From Enterobacter sp. EA-1 (lineage in GTDB: Bacteria; Pseudomonadota; Gammaproteobacteria; Enterobacterales; Enterobacteriaceae): a stretch of DNA of 64,000 nt. The position numbers and the translations under genes were made by a program. This document shows, in pieces, positions 33,498 to 44,216 of this stretch. Numbering within the stretch: the stretch's first letter is position 1; each line of letters opens with the position of its first letter. The DNA is taken from contig CP025776.1 of assembly GCA_002886105.1 (NCBI GenBank), positions 1,798,001-1,862,000 of the forward strand, written 5' to 3'. Under the pieces are notes generated by a model, which was not told the DNA's origin, searched no databases, and was given only the letters and a program-made list of their open reading frames with translations.

Positions 33498-34668
33498 ATG
33501 AAAATAACAATCTCCGGAACAGGTTATGTTGGTCTATCGAACGGGATCCTGATCGCGCAGCACCATGAGGTCGTGGCGCTGGATATCGTGAAGGACAAAG
33601 TCGATATGCTTAACAAGAAGATTTCTCCCATCGTTGATAAGGAAATCCGAGGAGTATTTGCAGAATAAGCCGCTGAACTTCCGTGCAACAACGGACAAGC
33701 ACGATGCCTATCGCGGCGCGGATTTCGTGATTATCGCTACACCGACGGATTACGATCCGAAAACCAACTACTTCAACACCAGTTCAGTGGAAGCGGTGAT
33801 CCGCGATGTGCATGAAATCAACCCGCAAGCGGTCATGATCATCAAGTCCACCATTCCGGTCGGCTTTACCGAATCCATCAAAGAAAAGTTGGGTATTGAT
33901 AACGTTATCTTCTCGCCAGAGTTCCTGCGTGAAGGCAAAGCGCTTTACGACAACCTCTACCCGTCGCGTATCGTGATTGGCGAACGTTCTGAGCGTGCGG
34001 AGCGTTTTGCTTCCCTGCTGCAGGAAGGCGCCATCAAGAAAGATATTCAGGTGTTGTTTACCGACTCCACCGAAGCAGAAGCCATTAAATTGTTCGCGAA
34101 TACCTATCTGGCGATGCGTGTGGCCTACTTTAATGAGCTGGACAGCTATGCAGAAAGCCTCGGGGCTGAACAGCCGCCAGATTATCGAAGGCGTTTGCCT
34201 CGACCCGCGTATTGGCAACCACTACAACAACCCGTCCTTTGGTTACGGTGGCTACTGCCTGCCGAAAGACACCAAACAGCTGCTGGCGAACTATCAGTCG
34301 GTGCCGAACAACATTATCTCGGCCATTGTGGATGCGAATCGTACGCGCAAAGATTTTATTGCTGACTCAATTCTTGCCCGCAAACCGAAAGTGGTGGGCG
34401 TGTATCGTCTGATTATGAAGAGCGGTTCTGATAACTTCCGCGCCTCTTCTATTCAGGGGATCATGAAGCGCATCAAAGCAAAAGGTGTGCAGGTCATCAT
34501 TTATGAACCGGTGATGAAAGAAGATGAGTTCTTCCACTCTCGCGTGGTACGCGCGACCCTGGAGGCATTCAAGCAAGAATCCGACGTGATTATCTCAAAC
34601 CGCATGGCAAAGAGCTGGCGGATGTTGAAGAGAAAGTCTACACCCGCGATTTGTTTGGTAATGACTGA
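33498..34668 (+). CDS. ugd: UDP-glucose 6-dehydrogenase
   Basis: Ugd oxidises UDP-glucose to UDP-glucuronate, used for colanic acid and for lipid A aminoarabinose. Motifs are the Rossmann [47 protein letters not shown] and the catalytic cysteine in [14 protein letters not shown]; it ends DLFGND. 388 residues. CCGAGG at 33647-33652 replaces CCAGG (KEIQEYLQNK), CCTCGG at 34158-34163 replaces CCTGG ([14 protein letters not shown]), and an A is missing near 34609 ([11 protein letters not shown]). It converges with uge across a symmetric terminator. Confidence 0.96.
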
Positions 34669-34673
34669 TACGA

Positions 34674-34695
34674 AAACGGCCCGTCAGGGCTGTTT
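34674..34695. terminator. Bidirectional terminator between ugd and uge
   Basis: AAACGGCCC and GGGCTGTTT form a 9-bp stem (one G-T pair) with a 4-base loop and A/T-rich flanks on both sides. It sits in the 30-base gap between the converging ugd and uge genes and can serve both. Confidence 0.75.
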
Positions 34696-34698
34696 CTC

Positions 34699-35706
34699 TT
34701 AAGCGTTGTAGTACGCTTTATACCACTCGACGAATTTCTTCACGCCTTCTTTGACGGATGTCTGCGGCTTAAAGCCAATAGTTTCATACAGCGGCTGTGT
34801 ATCGGCGCTGGTTTCCAGCACATCGCCGGGCTGAATCGGCATCATATTTTTCTGTGCTTCAATACCCAACGCGTCTTCCAGCGCAGTAATGTAATCCATC
34901 AATTCCACCGGCGAGCTGTTGCCGATGTTATAGACATGATAAGGCGCAGAACTGGTTGCCGGGGAGCCGCTTTCTACGGTCCACTCCGGGTTTGCCTGCG
35001 GAATCACATCCTGCATACGGATAATGGCCTCGACAATGTCATCCACGTAGGTGAAGTCACGCTTCATCTTCCCGTAGTTGTAAACGTCAATGCTTTTGCC
35101 TTCCAGCATCGCTTTGGTGAACTTGAATAACGCCATATCGGGGCGGCCCCATGGACCATACACGGTAAAGAAGCGCAGGCCGGTAGTGGGCAAGTCATAG
35201 AGATGAGAATAGGTATGCGACATCAGCTCGTTGGCTTTTTTTGGTGGCCGCATACAGCGACACCGGATGATCCACGGAATCATCAGTGGAGAACGGCATC
35301 TTGCGGTTCAGACCGTAAACAGAACTGGAAGAGGCATACAGCAAATGCTGCACCTTATTGTGGCGGCAACCCTCCAGCACGTTGAGATGACCAATCAGGT
35401 TGGAATCGGCGTAAACATGCGGGTTTTGCAGGGAATAACGTACGCCCGCTTGCGCGGCTAAATGGATAACGCGATCGAATTTCTCGCTGGCGAACAGGTG
35501 GCTCATGGCTTCGCGATCGGCGAGATCGATTTTGTGAAAGCTGAATGCAGAAGAGCGGAGCAAATCCAGTGCGCGCCTGCTTCCAGGCTGACCTCATAGT
35601 AATCATTAAGGTTATCAATCCCTACGACCTGATGACCCGCTTGCAGAAGACGCCCGCAGACGTGAAAGCCGATAAAGCCGGCTGCGCCGGTAACCAGAAA
35701 TTTCAT
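34699..35706 (-). CDS. uge: UDP-glucuronate 4-epimerase (Uge type)
   Basis: This is an NAD-dependent SDR epimerase that interconverts UDP-glucuronate and UDP-galacturonate. [17 protein letters not shown] carries GxxGxx[58 protein letters not shown] (YxxxK) and [23 protein letters not shown] closely resemble Klebsiella Uge. The next-door ugd supplies its substrate. Length about 334. Errors on the coding strand: CTGGAAG for CTGAAG near 35583 and CACTGG for CCTGG near 35570 (SLKQARLDLL), and an extra base near 35240. It is transcribed against the flanking genes. It could supply galacturonate for LPS core or surface polysaccharide. Confidence 0.92.
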
Positions 35707-36651
35707 AACCTTCCTCATTTTTCATTAACAATCAATGCAAGCTTCAATGGCATAAAATCATACAGGTAAACGATTAAAAGGTAACTACTCGCATTTAAGT
35801 AACCGCAATTGAACGATTTAAAATTTATACCAAAGGCATTGTGGGTGAGCTTTATACAGTTAGCCGGTAGATATATTTCGTATCAGTGTTATCACGGAGC
35901 AATTTGTATGCACTATATGCTGTTTCCGATTTTTGCATAAGTCTGGGCGTTTAAATTTTACCCATATTTCTGCGGTAGTGTATAAGACAATACTCAAACC
36001 AAGCGCGGAATGATTAACATTACGCAGAATATAGCGCTTTAATTGAACATCGGAATTATAAGATTTCCACGCTTCGTTGTGATAACAAGATCCTCGGTGG
36101 TATTCAACTTTGCGTTGAAGCAAAAATATTTTCGATTATTCCTTTACATTTTAATAACTTCGAACGCGCCAGACTCCTTTCCTTCGAGCAAATTTGTGTG
36201 GCAGTTTATTGGAAAATGATGAGAATCGGTGCTCAGTAAAGCGTATGTTGCACCGGCAAACTTGCTTAAAACTTAAGCCCTGTCGAAATCAGAAAAATCT
36301 TGATTTTATAAGGGATTACTGCTAAGTCGGGCTGCGCTGATTTGAACAATTAGTGCTGGAATGATGTTAGAAAAGATTATAATCTCTAGCTTACTGAGTT
36401 GAGATGACACGAATGACATCATTGAGTGTCTTTCTGTTTTCTTATCAAAAAATGACCACTTACTGTCGCCTCACTAGCTAAAAATGAAGTGGTCATCCGG
36501 AATTTGCTGTTTGAGAATGCTGGTATCTCGAAGCCAAGGGCGGTAGCGTTGTTTTAACGCTTTTCTTTTCGCGTTTGGTTTGAGAGGGGTGAATCAGGTC
36601 ATTGATTGCAGTGCATAATTTTTTAAAATACTGCACGCAGAGGGATATGTT
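35707..36651. other. AT-rich spacer before the O-antigen genes
   Basis: This 945-base stretch is markedly AT-rich compared with the genes on its left. I recognise no protein family in any frame. It contains the uge promoter at its left end and, at its right end, the JUMPstart element of the O locus. Composition like the O genes suggests it arrived with them. Confidence 0.5.
36517..36550 (+). promoter_or_regulatory. JUMPstart/ops element of the O-antigen operon
   Basis: GGCGGTAGCGTT at 36539-36550 is an ops element, preceded by TGCTGGTATCTCGAAGCC, similar to the JUMPstart consensus. It lies about 100 bases upstream of rmlC and marks the start of an RfaH-dependent transcript. With the copy before wza, the window has two such elements about 29 kb apart on the same strand. 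Confidence 0.88.
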
Positions 36652-37183
36652 ATGAAGATTATCGACACTAAAATTGAAGGCGTAAAAATCATTGAGCCGC
36701 AAGTTTTTGGCGACAGTCGTGGTTTTTTCCTTGAATCGTTTTCGCAAAAACGCTATCGGGAGATGCTCGATATTAACATTGATTTTGTTCAGGATAATCA
36801 CTCCCGCTCTTCAAAAGGTGTATTGAGAGGCCTTCATTTTCAACTGAATAATCCCCAAGGGAAACTTGTCCGCGTTGTTCGTGGTGAAGTTTTTGATGTT
36901 GCAGTGGATATCAGACCGGCTCTCCTACTTTTGGTAAATGGGAAGCTGTTCTTTTAAGTGAAGAAAATAAAAACAGTTCTGGATTCCACCCGGACTTGCT
37001 CACGGTTTCGTTGTTTTATCCGATATTGCGGACTTTGAGTATAAATGTACCTCATATTACGATCCTACTTCAGAACATAGCCTGCGGTGGAATGATCCAG
37101 CAGTTGGTATCCAATGGCCTGAACTGGACATTGAATTTAAATTGTCTGATAAAGACAAAGCGGGAAAATTACTTCGAATTTGA
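36652..37183 (+). CDS. rfbC: dTDP-4-dehydrorhamnose 3,5-epimerase
   Basis: RmlC (RfbC) epimerises dTDP-4-keto-6-deoxyglucose at C3 and C5 on the way to dTDP-L-rhamnose. The cupin family blocks FGDSRGFFLESFSQKRY, FVQDNHSRSSKGVLRGLHFQ (catalytic His) and KLVRVVRGEVFDVAVDIR read in frame; after an indel near 36920 the frame resumes with FGKWEAVLLSEENK, then LSDIADFEYKCT and PAVGIQWPELDIEFKLSDKDK. Stop TGA at 37181-37183 gives about 177 residues, the family length. It is the first gene of the O locus and separated from the other rml genes. Confidence 0.93.
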
Positions 37184-37252
37184 CTTCTAATCTCAAGAGG
37201 TAATTTTGGAGGTAATTAATTTCTCCTGTTATAATAGTTATGATATTTTATA

Positions 37253-38183
37253 ATGAACTATTCTGATAATGTTTTTAACGGTCAAGTTGCCATTTTAATG
37301 GCAACTTATAATGCCGAAAAATTTATTCGAGAGCAGTTAGTCTCGTTTGCCAACCAAACATATCCTTTCTGGAAATTGTATGTTTCGGATGATGGCTCTA
37401 CTGATAGCAGTGTCAAAGTTATTTCTGATTTTATCAGCAATGAAACAGATCATGATTGTCTTATTAAAGATGGTCCAAAATGCGGATTCGCAGCGAATTT
37501 TATGTCTCTGGTGTGCAATTCTGACATTAAAGCTGCGTACTATGCTTATTCCGATCAGGATGACATCTGGGATGAAGACAAGCTTAACAACGCGATAAGT
37601 CGTTTAGCGGAAGTAGATAGTGCAATCCCGGCGCTATACTGTTCCAGCACTCTCTTGATTGATGACGAAAATAACCTCATTGGTGCCTCACCCGTATTTC
37701 CAAAAAAACCAGTTTCTGTAACGCGATGGTACAAAGCATCGCTGGCGGGAATACAATGGTTTTCAAATCATGCGGCTAAAAAAATCCGGAAAAAGCGGGT
37801 GAAGTGAAAGTTGTTTCACATGACTGGTGGACATATATAGCGATTAGCGCTTGCGATGGAGTTATTATTTACGATCCTGCCCCGACAGTAAAATATCGGC
37901 AGCACAATAATATCGTCGGGACTAATAATGGAGTAAAGCAAAAGCTTAAAAGAATTTTCAGTTTGTTCAGAGGTGATTATACCGGACATTTCAGAATATT
38001 TTGGCGCTCAACAATTTAGACCCGTTGATTCCTGAAAAAATAAAAAATAATCAATAGAGTTCTAAAATTAAGCGCGGCAACTTAATTACTCGCTTATTAA
38101 GCATCATTAATTTTCCGCTTTATCGGCAAACGTTCTTTGGCAACCCGGCTCTTGTTACTGCCATGATTTTCAGGAAAATATAA
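37253..38183 (+). CDS. GT2 family glycosyltransferase, O-antigen
   Basis: This is a family 2 transferase with the N-terminal block VAILMATYNAEKFIREQLVSFANQ, LYVSDDGSTDSS and the DxD-like YAYSDQDDIWDEDKL, similar to rhamnosyltransferases of O-antigen clusters. After frameshifts near 37710-37800 the sequence continues with VVSHDWWTYIAISACDGVIIYDP and VKYRQHNNIVGTNN. Restoring an indel near 38010 and another near 38085 gives a hydrophobic C-terminus RLLSIINFPLYRQTFFGNPA and a stop at 38181-38183, total about 310 residues. The acceptor and linkage are unknown. AT-rich like its neighbours. Confidence 0.82.
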
Positions 38184-38188
38184 GTACT

Positions 38189-39142
38189 ATGTGCACCGTT
38201 GATAGACTGGAAGAGGGTGTTTGCGCGGTAATTGTTTCGTATAATCCGGATATTTCGTCATTAACTAAAACGGTAGAGCAATTAAAAGTCAGGTCGGCAA
38301 AGTTATTGTCGATAACCATTCGAGCAGTGATATTGTTGAACGCCTTACCTCGCTTTGTGCCGAGGGAATTCAGACAATTGCAGTGTACTCTTACTGTCTG
38401 AAAATGTGGGCATTGCTGCCGCTCAAAATATGGGCATTGCTGAAGCGGCTAAGCATTCCTGCAGCCATGTATTGTTTATGGATCACGACAGTATACCTGC
38501 ACATGACATGGTGAGTGTTCTTCTCCATGTTGAAAACACAATCCTCCGGCGCGAGGCTCCAACGTTGGTGCGGTTGGTCCGACATTAATTGATCGCCGGA
38601 CACAGTCAAAGTCCGGATTTGTCCGGAAGAAGATGATTTTTATTTCGCGTGTTTTTCCAGATGATTGCGCAGAAAAATTTGTCGAAGCAGACTTCATCAT
38701 TTCTTCAGGTACGCTGGTCAGAATGTCAGTATTGAACGATGTTGGCATGAACAGTGATTATTTTATTGATCATGTTGATACTGAATGGTGTTTTCGCGTC
38801 ATTAATTCTGGATATAAAATATACGGCGCCAAAGATGCATTTCTCAACCATAATCTTGGGGAGAAAGTTGTAAAAATATGGCTTGGGCGCTGGCGGGAAA
38901 TTCCGCGACACAATGATTTTCGCTACTATTACATATTCAGAAATACATTGGTAATGATTAAGAATGTTCCAATGCCATTTAGCTGGAAAATAGCGCATTT
39001 ATATCGATTGTCTATTTTTTTATTTTTCTTCGGTTTTATTTGCAAGGCCAGTAGCAATCGATGGGGATTTATCATTCGTGGGCTCGCTGATGGCATAAAG
39101 ACCAGAATGGGACAATTTAAAAAGATAATAATAATGGTCTGA
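38189..39142 (+). CDS. GT2 family glycosyltransferase, probable rhamnosyltransferase
   Basis: The start VCAVIVSYNPDISSLTKTVEQL, SENVGIAAAQNMGIAEAAK, LFMDHDSIPAHDMV, VEADFIISSGTLVRMSVLNDVG, FIDHVDTEWCFRVINSGYKIYG and RYYYIFRNTLVMIK are typical of the RfbF/RfbN-type rhamnosyltransferase group. It has about 317 residues with two hydrophobic stretches near the C-terminus. The ATG at 38189 follows the previous stop by 5 bases. Indels occur near 38290, 38387 and 38545. Donor is probably dTDP-L-rhamnose, the only sugar nucleotide made by this locus; this is inference. Confidence 0.82.
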
Positions 39143-39193
39143 ATACATATTTGCTGATGTTATGATTTTTAACTATTTCTAAGGTTTTCAGTA

Positions 39194-39969
39194 ATGTCCA
39201 AAATTTTTTAAAGACTTAGGTAGTACGCTCAATCAGTTGCCGTTGATTTTCATATGGCCTATAGTGATACGAAAGCAAGATATAAGCGGGAGTATGCTTG
39301 GCCCCCTGTGGCTGACGCTTGGTGCAGCTATCGGCGTTGTTGGGTTGGGGGTTGTTTGGAGCGGATTGCTTAATCAAGATAAAAGCACTTTGATCCCGTC
39401 TTTGACTATCGGGTTGCTGCTTTGGCAATTTATGTCTGGTTGCGTTACCGAGCTCTTCTGTTTTTGTGCGTCAGTCGCAAGTTATCAGAAACTTGAGACT
39501 CCCTTATTTCATTTATCCATTCCAGTTGATCGTTAAGCAACTTATCACGTTGGCGCATAACCTGATTATTATTGTCATTGTGTTTATGGTTTATCCACCG
39601 GACTTAAGTTTTGTTAGCCTTTTTTCTATCGTAGGCTTTGTCCTGTTGATTATTAATCTGACGTGGATCTCTGTTCTGTTTGGCATGCTTGGTGCGCGGT
39701 TCCGTGACGTTGAGCAGATTATTCAAGCATTAATGCCAATTATCTTCTTTTAACACCTGTACTTTACAAAGCAGGGCATGCAGGTATTAATCAATTTATT
39801 ATTTGGCTGAACCCTTTTACTTATTTTATTACACTCGTCCGCGACCCATTGTTTGGGATAATGCCTGAGACATTCGTTTTGGCATTACTGCTGGTATTGC
39901 TTTTTTGGCTGGCTTATTACAGTGCTAGTATTTGAGAAGTACTCAACTCGAATTGCTTTTTGGATTTAA
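39194..39969 (+). CDS. wzm: Wzm, O-antigen ABC exporter permease
   Basis: Wzm is the ABC-2 type membrane subunit that moves the finished undecaprenyl-linked O-polysaccharide to the periplasm. Seen are [93 protein letters not shown] and [23 protein letters not shown], giving six membrane segments over about 258 residues. Indels near 39208, 39462, 39751 and 39918 break the frame. It ends 2 bases before wzt. Presence of wzm/wzt with no wzx/wzy in the O locus sets the export route as ABC-dependent. Confidence 0.92.
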
Positions 39970-39971
39970 AA

Positions 39972-40688
39972 ATGTCGATACTGAATTTTGAAAATGTGAC
40001 CGTAAAATATCCAATTTATAATGCCAGTTCTCAGTCCTTGAGAAAACAGATCGTCAGGATTGGCACCGGTGGTCGAATTGGTGGTCAGGACGAAAGATTA
40101 GTGACTGTAACGGCCCTCGAGAATGTCAGTTTTGACTTGAAAGATGGTGATGCAGTTGGGTTGATTGGTCATAACGGCGCAGGGAAAAGTACACTGCTCA
40201 GGACCATGGCCGGAATTTATTCTCCGACATCTGGCAATATCCGCAGAGAAGGGCGAGTCGCAACTGTTTTTGAGTTGGGCGCAGGAATGGATCCCCGAGC
40301 TATCCGGGTATGAAAATATCATGCATGTTGATGCTGATGGGTTTTCCTCGTAATTCCGTTAAAAGCAAAATTGCAGACATTGAGGATTTCTGTGAATTAG
40401 GTAACTTTCTTCAGCTACCTGTCAGAACGTATTCCTCAGGTATGACAATGCGTCTCATGTTCGCAGTGGCAACTTCAGTGAAGCCAGAGATATTACTGAT
40501 TGATGAGATGTTTGGAACTGGTGATAGCGAATTTCAGAATAAAGCAGAGAAGAGAATGCATGACTGGATCTCTGCTTCTGATATTTTTGTTTTTGCCTCT
40601 CACGACATGGGGTTAATCAAGAGACTCTGTAATAGATTCTTTAGACTGGCATGGCACGATTGAAGAAGTATCAATCGATTCGTTTTAA
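39972..40688 (+). CDS. wzt: Wzt, O-antigen ABC exporter ATPase (short form)
   Basis: Wzt is the cytoplasmic ATPase partner of Wzm. Walker [10 protein letters not shown] is near residues 64-72, the signature [13 protein letters not shown] and Walker [12 protein letters not shown] follow, then the switch [13 protein letters not shown]. The protein ends at about 238 residues, so it lacks the C-terminal carbohydrate-binding domain that long Wzt proteins use to recognise a capped chain end. Indels lie near 40300 ([13 protein letters not shown]) and 40648 (RLDHGTIEEV). Chain-length control here is therefore unlikely to use a Wzt-bound terminator. Confidence 0.92.
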
Positions 40689-40746
40689 TGAAATGTATTG
40701 ATGTCATTTTATGTCAAGTGCAATCTATGTTAATAAGGTATAACTA

Positions 40747-41611
40747 ATGAGTAAAATACTGATCACCGGCGGCACTGGAATGTTAGGTGCATATGTTACA
40801 ACTGCTCTGAAAAATATTAATGCAGATGTAATTGTCACTACTCGAAAATCTTGATTTATCCGAACCACGGGAAAATCCATGATTATGTAAGGCAAGTGAA
40901 CCCAGATGTGATCTTACACATCGCGGCAGAAACCAACGTGGATCTTTGCGAGCGCGAACCAAATCGTGCGGTGCATATAACCATTTAGCCACTAAAGAAA
41001 TGGCGAAAGCAGCTCGCGATTGTAATGCCACCGGATCTTATATATCTCTTCCTCGAATGTTTTTGGCGCTGAAGGGAAATATTTTTACAATGAATTAGAT
41101 ATGCCGCTGCCGTTGAACTATTATGGCCGTTCAAAATTATACGGCGAGCATGAAGTGCGTTCATTCTGTCCGACCAACCATTTGATTATTCGTTCCGGAT
41201 GGATGATTGGCGGGCCATCTCGCGACCATAAATTTGTTGGGAAAATTGTTCAGCAAATTAAAGATGGTGCGACAGAACTGAAAGCAGTTAACGATCGTTT
41301 AGGTTCGATTACATCTGCTCAGCAATTATGTAAGTTCATTCTTTGGGCAATTGAGCATCGTCCTACGGGTACGGTGCATTTTGCGAGTGGTGGTGTCGTT
41401 AGTCGTTATGATATCGCGATGGCCATCGGTGAAATGTTGAACTTCAGCGGACAATTGAACCAGTACAATCATCAATGTTCCCATTGTCAGCACCGCGCCC
41501 ATTTTCTGAAGGTATTGAATCCATTTATTTGAATTCATATGAGGGGGTGCCCACGACCGGGGGTACTGGAAAGAAGATCTTGCCGCTTACGTTTCAACTT
41601 TCTTTAAGTGA
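40747..41611 (+). CDS. rfbD: dTDP-4-dehydrorhamnose reductase family protein
   Basis: RmlD (RfbD) reduces dTDP-4-keto-L-rhamnose to dTDP-L-rhamnose. The SDR motif ITGGTGMLGAYV opens the protein; then VNPDVILHIAAETNVDLCEREP, YYGRSKLYGEHEVRSF (YxxxK), NHLIIRSGWMIGGPSRDHKFVGKIV and GTVHFASGGVVSRYDIAMAIGEML. About 288 residues. It diverges noticeably from E. coli RmlD, so a related sugar reductase is possible, but rmlA, rmlB and rmlC are all present and no other rmlD is seen. Indels near 40848, 40972, 41037, 41465 and 41560. Confidence 0.85.
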
Positions 41612-41623
41612 TGGTTATTAAGT

Positions 41624-42897
41624 ATGAACAGAAAAATTAAGTATTTTATGATTTATGCGAAAGAGTTTGGATATGGCAATGCTCTTGTTTTTGCTATGTT
41701 TAAACTTTTCCCTCGCCTTTTGTCCTGATGCATCAAAAGTTAATGCAGGCAACAATACTATCTGGCCTGAGATGTCAACGGTCGATCCAGTACTGTCACT
41801 TAATGGTGTTATGGATTACAAACCATGGACAGAATACGGCGGCGCGAAAACACCGGTTAAATCTACTGATTCAAGACGCACCTTCATTTGGTTTGTTCCA
41901 GACTGGTCGAATGTCTGGGGTGGCGGCCATTATACTCTGTTCCGCTTTGCAAACCATTTTGGGAAAAGCGACACCCGAAATATTATCTACATATATAACA
42001 ACGAGCGTCACTCTTCCCTAATCAACTTCAGGGCGAGTTGGATCATGCAGTCCCGGATTGTCGTCTGGAAGTTATTATTGATCCGAAATTACTGCCAGAA
42101 TGTACTGCGGCCATCGCGACCACCCGGCAATCAGCTTATGATGTACGGTCTTTCCCATTTGCGCATAAAAATTCTATTTTATGCAAGATTACGAAAGCCA
42201 GTTTTATGCATACGGCACGGCATCAATGCAGGCTAACGCAACCTATACCTTTGGTTTTACGGGGATTACCGGGGGCGGATGGCTGAAAAATGCTATGAAT
42301 CTCATGGCGGTAAAGCTAAAAATTATCTTTTGCCACCGATAAAGACATTTTCTATCCTGCTACGCCGGATGGCAAAGTACGAGACAAAGTAACACGTCTG
42401 TTCTTCTATGGCCGCCCTTCAACTGAACGTCGTTGTTTTGATTTGGGTATGGCATCGTTGAAGAAAATTTCTGAGAAATTCCCGGACGTTGAGATCATCA
42501 TTGCTGGTCTTGATTTAAAAGCAAAACCGCCTTTCCCGGCGACCATGCTTGGAAATATGACGTTGAAAGCGACCGGTGATCTGTACAGAACCTGTGATAT
42601 CGGTATCGCTTTCTCTGGTACTAACCTTTCTTACCTGCCGGTAGAGCTGATGTCTTCTGGCTTACCTGTTATTTCTAATAACGGTCCACAGGTTGAGTGG
42701 CATTGTAAGCATAACGAAAATGCTTATCTCTGCGATCCGACACCTCAAGCGGTGCTGGAAGCCTTTACCGAGCTGTACCATGATCAACAGCTTCGCCAGC
42801 GTCTCGTTGATGGTGGTCTGAAAACCATGGCGCCGTTAACCCACGGGAATCACAGATGACTCAAATCTATGAGTATGTATGCGAAAATCTCGAGTAA
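41624..42897 (+). CDS. GT4 family glycosyltransferase, WsaF-like
   Basis: This transferase reads MNRKIKYFMIYAKEFGYGNA, then FIWFVPDWSNVWGGGHYTLFRFANHF, ATYTFGFTGITGGGW, TRLFFYGRPSTERRCFDLGM, VEIIIAGLDLKAKP and the donor-binding GIAFSGTNLSYLPVELMSSGLPVIS. It resembles WsaF-type rhamnosyltransferases of rhamnan synthesis. About 424 residues. Frameshifts lie near 41710, 42030, 42130, 42175, 42280 and 42330. Near 42839 CCCACGG seems to replace CCTGG, and restoring it gives LTWESQMTQIYEYVCENLE and the stop at 42895-42897. Specific linkage unknown. Confidence 0.8.
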
Positions 42898-42913
42898 ATA
42901 AATAATATTTTGT

Positions 42914-42942
42914 AACCGGTCACAATAATTTTGTGGCCGGTT
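42914..42942 (+). terminator. Hairpin after the WsaF-like gene
   Basis: AACCGGTCAC and GTGGCCGGTT form a 10-bp stem with one G-T pair and an AT-rich loop, followed by TATTAT. It may end or attenuate the first part of the O operon before rfbB. The rest of the 234-base gap to 43131 is AT-rich and may hold an rfbB promoter. Confidence 0.6.
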
Positions 42943-43131
42943 ATTATGATTAGGTTGTGTAATTTCATTAAAGTAATCTGCATAACATTATTATTTAAGC
43001 AGTGCTGATTCCTTTGATGATGTTGATGCCGCATTCTGTAATTCATAATTTATGCATTCACGAATATTTAAATGTGGCTTTCAATCTATCAATGATCGGA
43101 ACATGTGGGAAATGACCATTTTAGAGGTTTT

Positions 43132-44216
43132 ATGAAAATTATTGTTACGGGTGGCGCAGGGTTTATTGGTTCCGCAGTTGTTCGTCACATTATCAATGCG
43201 ACCGCCGATGAAGTGCTGGTATTAGATAAATTAACTTATGCTGGTAATTTGGAGTCGCTCAGTGAAGTTTCTTCCAGCGATCGGTATCACTTTTCCCGGT
43301 GGCGGACATTTGCGATGGCCGGGCTCTGGATGAGATTCTGCAGCAGTTCCAACCTGACGCCATTATGCACCTTGCTGCAGAAAGTCACGTTGACCGTTCT
43401 ATTGATGGTCCGGCTGAATTTATTCAAACTAATATCGTCGGCACTTACGTGTTACTTGAAGCGACACGCAAGTACTGGTCTGCACTGACTGAACAACGGA
43501 AACAGAACTTCCGGTTCCACCATATTTCTACTGATGAAGTGTACGGTGATTTGCACAGTACCGATGACCTCTTTACTGAGACCACCCCGTATGCACCGAG
43601 CAGCCCTTATTCTGCCTCCAAAGCATCAAGCGATCATTTAGTTCGTGCATGGTTGCGGACGTTCGGTCTGCCTACCATTGTTACAAATTGCTCTAATAAC
43701 TATGGGCCATATCATTTCCCGGAAAAACTAATCCCATTAATTATTTTGAATGCATTAGAGGGTAAACCATTACCAGTCTATGGTGATGGTGGACAAATCC
43801 GGGATTGGTTATACGTAGAAGACCATGCCCGTGCGCTGTATAAAGTTGTGACGGAAGGCATTGTAGGGGAGACCTACAATATCGGTGGGCACAACGAACG
43901 CAAAAACATTGAAGTTGTCCGTACCATCTGTGCGTTGCTGGATGAATTGGTTCCTTGCGATCTGCCATCGATCACTAAATACGAAGAGTTGATTACTTTC
44001 GTTATCGATCGTCCCGGACACGATTTGCGTTATGCAATTGATGCATCCAAAATTGATAAAGAATTAGGCTGGAAACCTCAGGAAACATTTGAAAGTGGAA
44101 TTCGCAAGACCGTTGAATGGTACCTTGCAAATGAAAACTGGTGGCGTCGTGTCAAAAATGGTTCTTATGCAGGTGAACGACTGGGCTTAAACACTAACTC
44201 CGAAGAGCGTGAAATG
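43132..44216 (+). CDS. rfbB: dTDP-glucose 4,6-dehydratase
   Basis: RmlB (RfbB) converts dTDP-glucose to the 4-keto-6-deoxy sugar. [20 protein letters not shown] carries GxxGxx[62 protein letters not shown] (YxxxK) and [19 protein letters not shown] are diagnostic. About 355-361 residues. An indel near 43300 breaks the frame. As read, the frame has no stop before rfbA and runs into its first codons; a lost T at 44187-44189 would give a stop at 44195-44197. The end given here is the base before the rfbA ATG. Confidence 0.93.

Noticed and set aside
35860-36123. Minus-strand 87-codon frame in the AT-rich spacer before rmlC.
   Set aside because: No recognisable family, no good ribosome site and composition typical of noncoding AT-rich DNA.
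36652-42897. O-antigen region as a prophage or defence island because of its low GC.
   Set aside because: Every gene fits sugar-nucleotide synthesis, glycosyl transfer or ABC export; low GC is usual for O loci.
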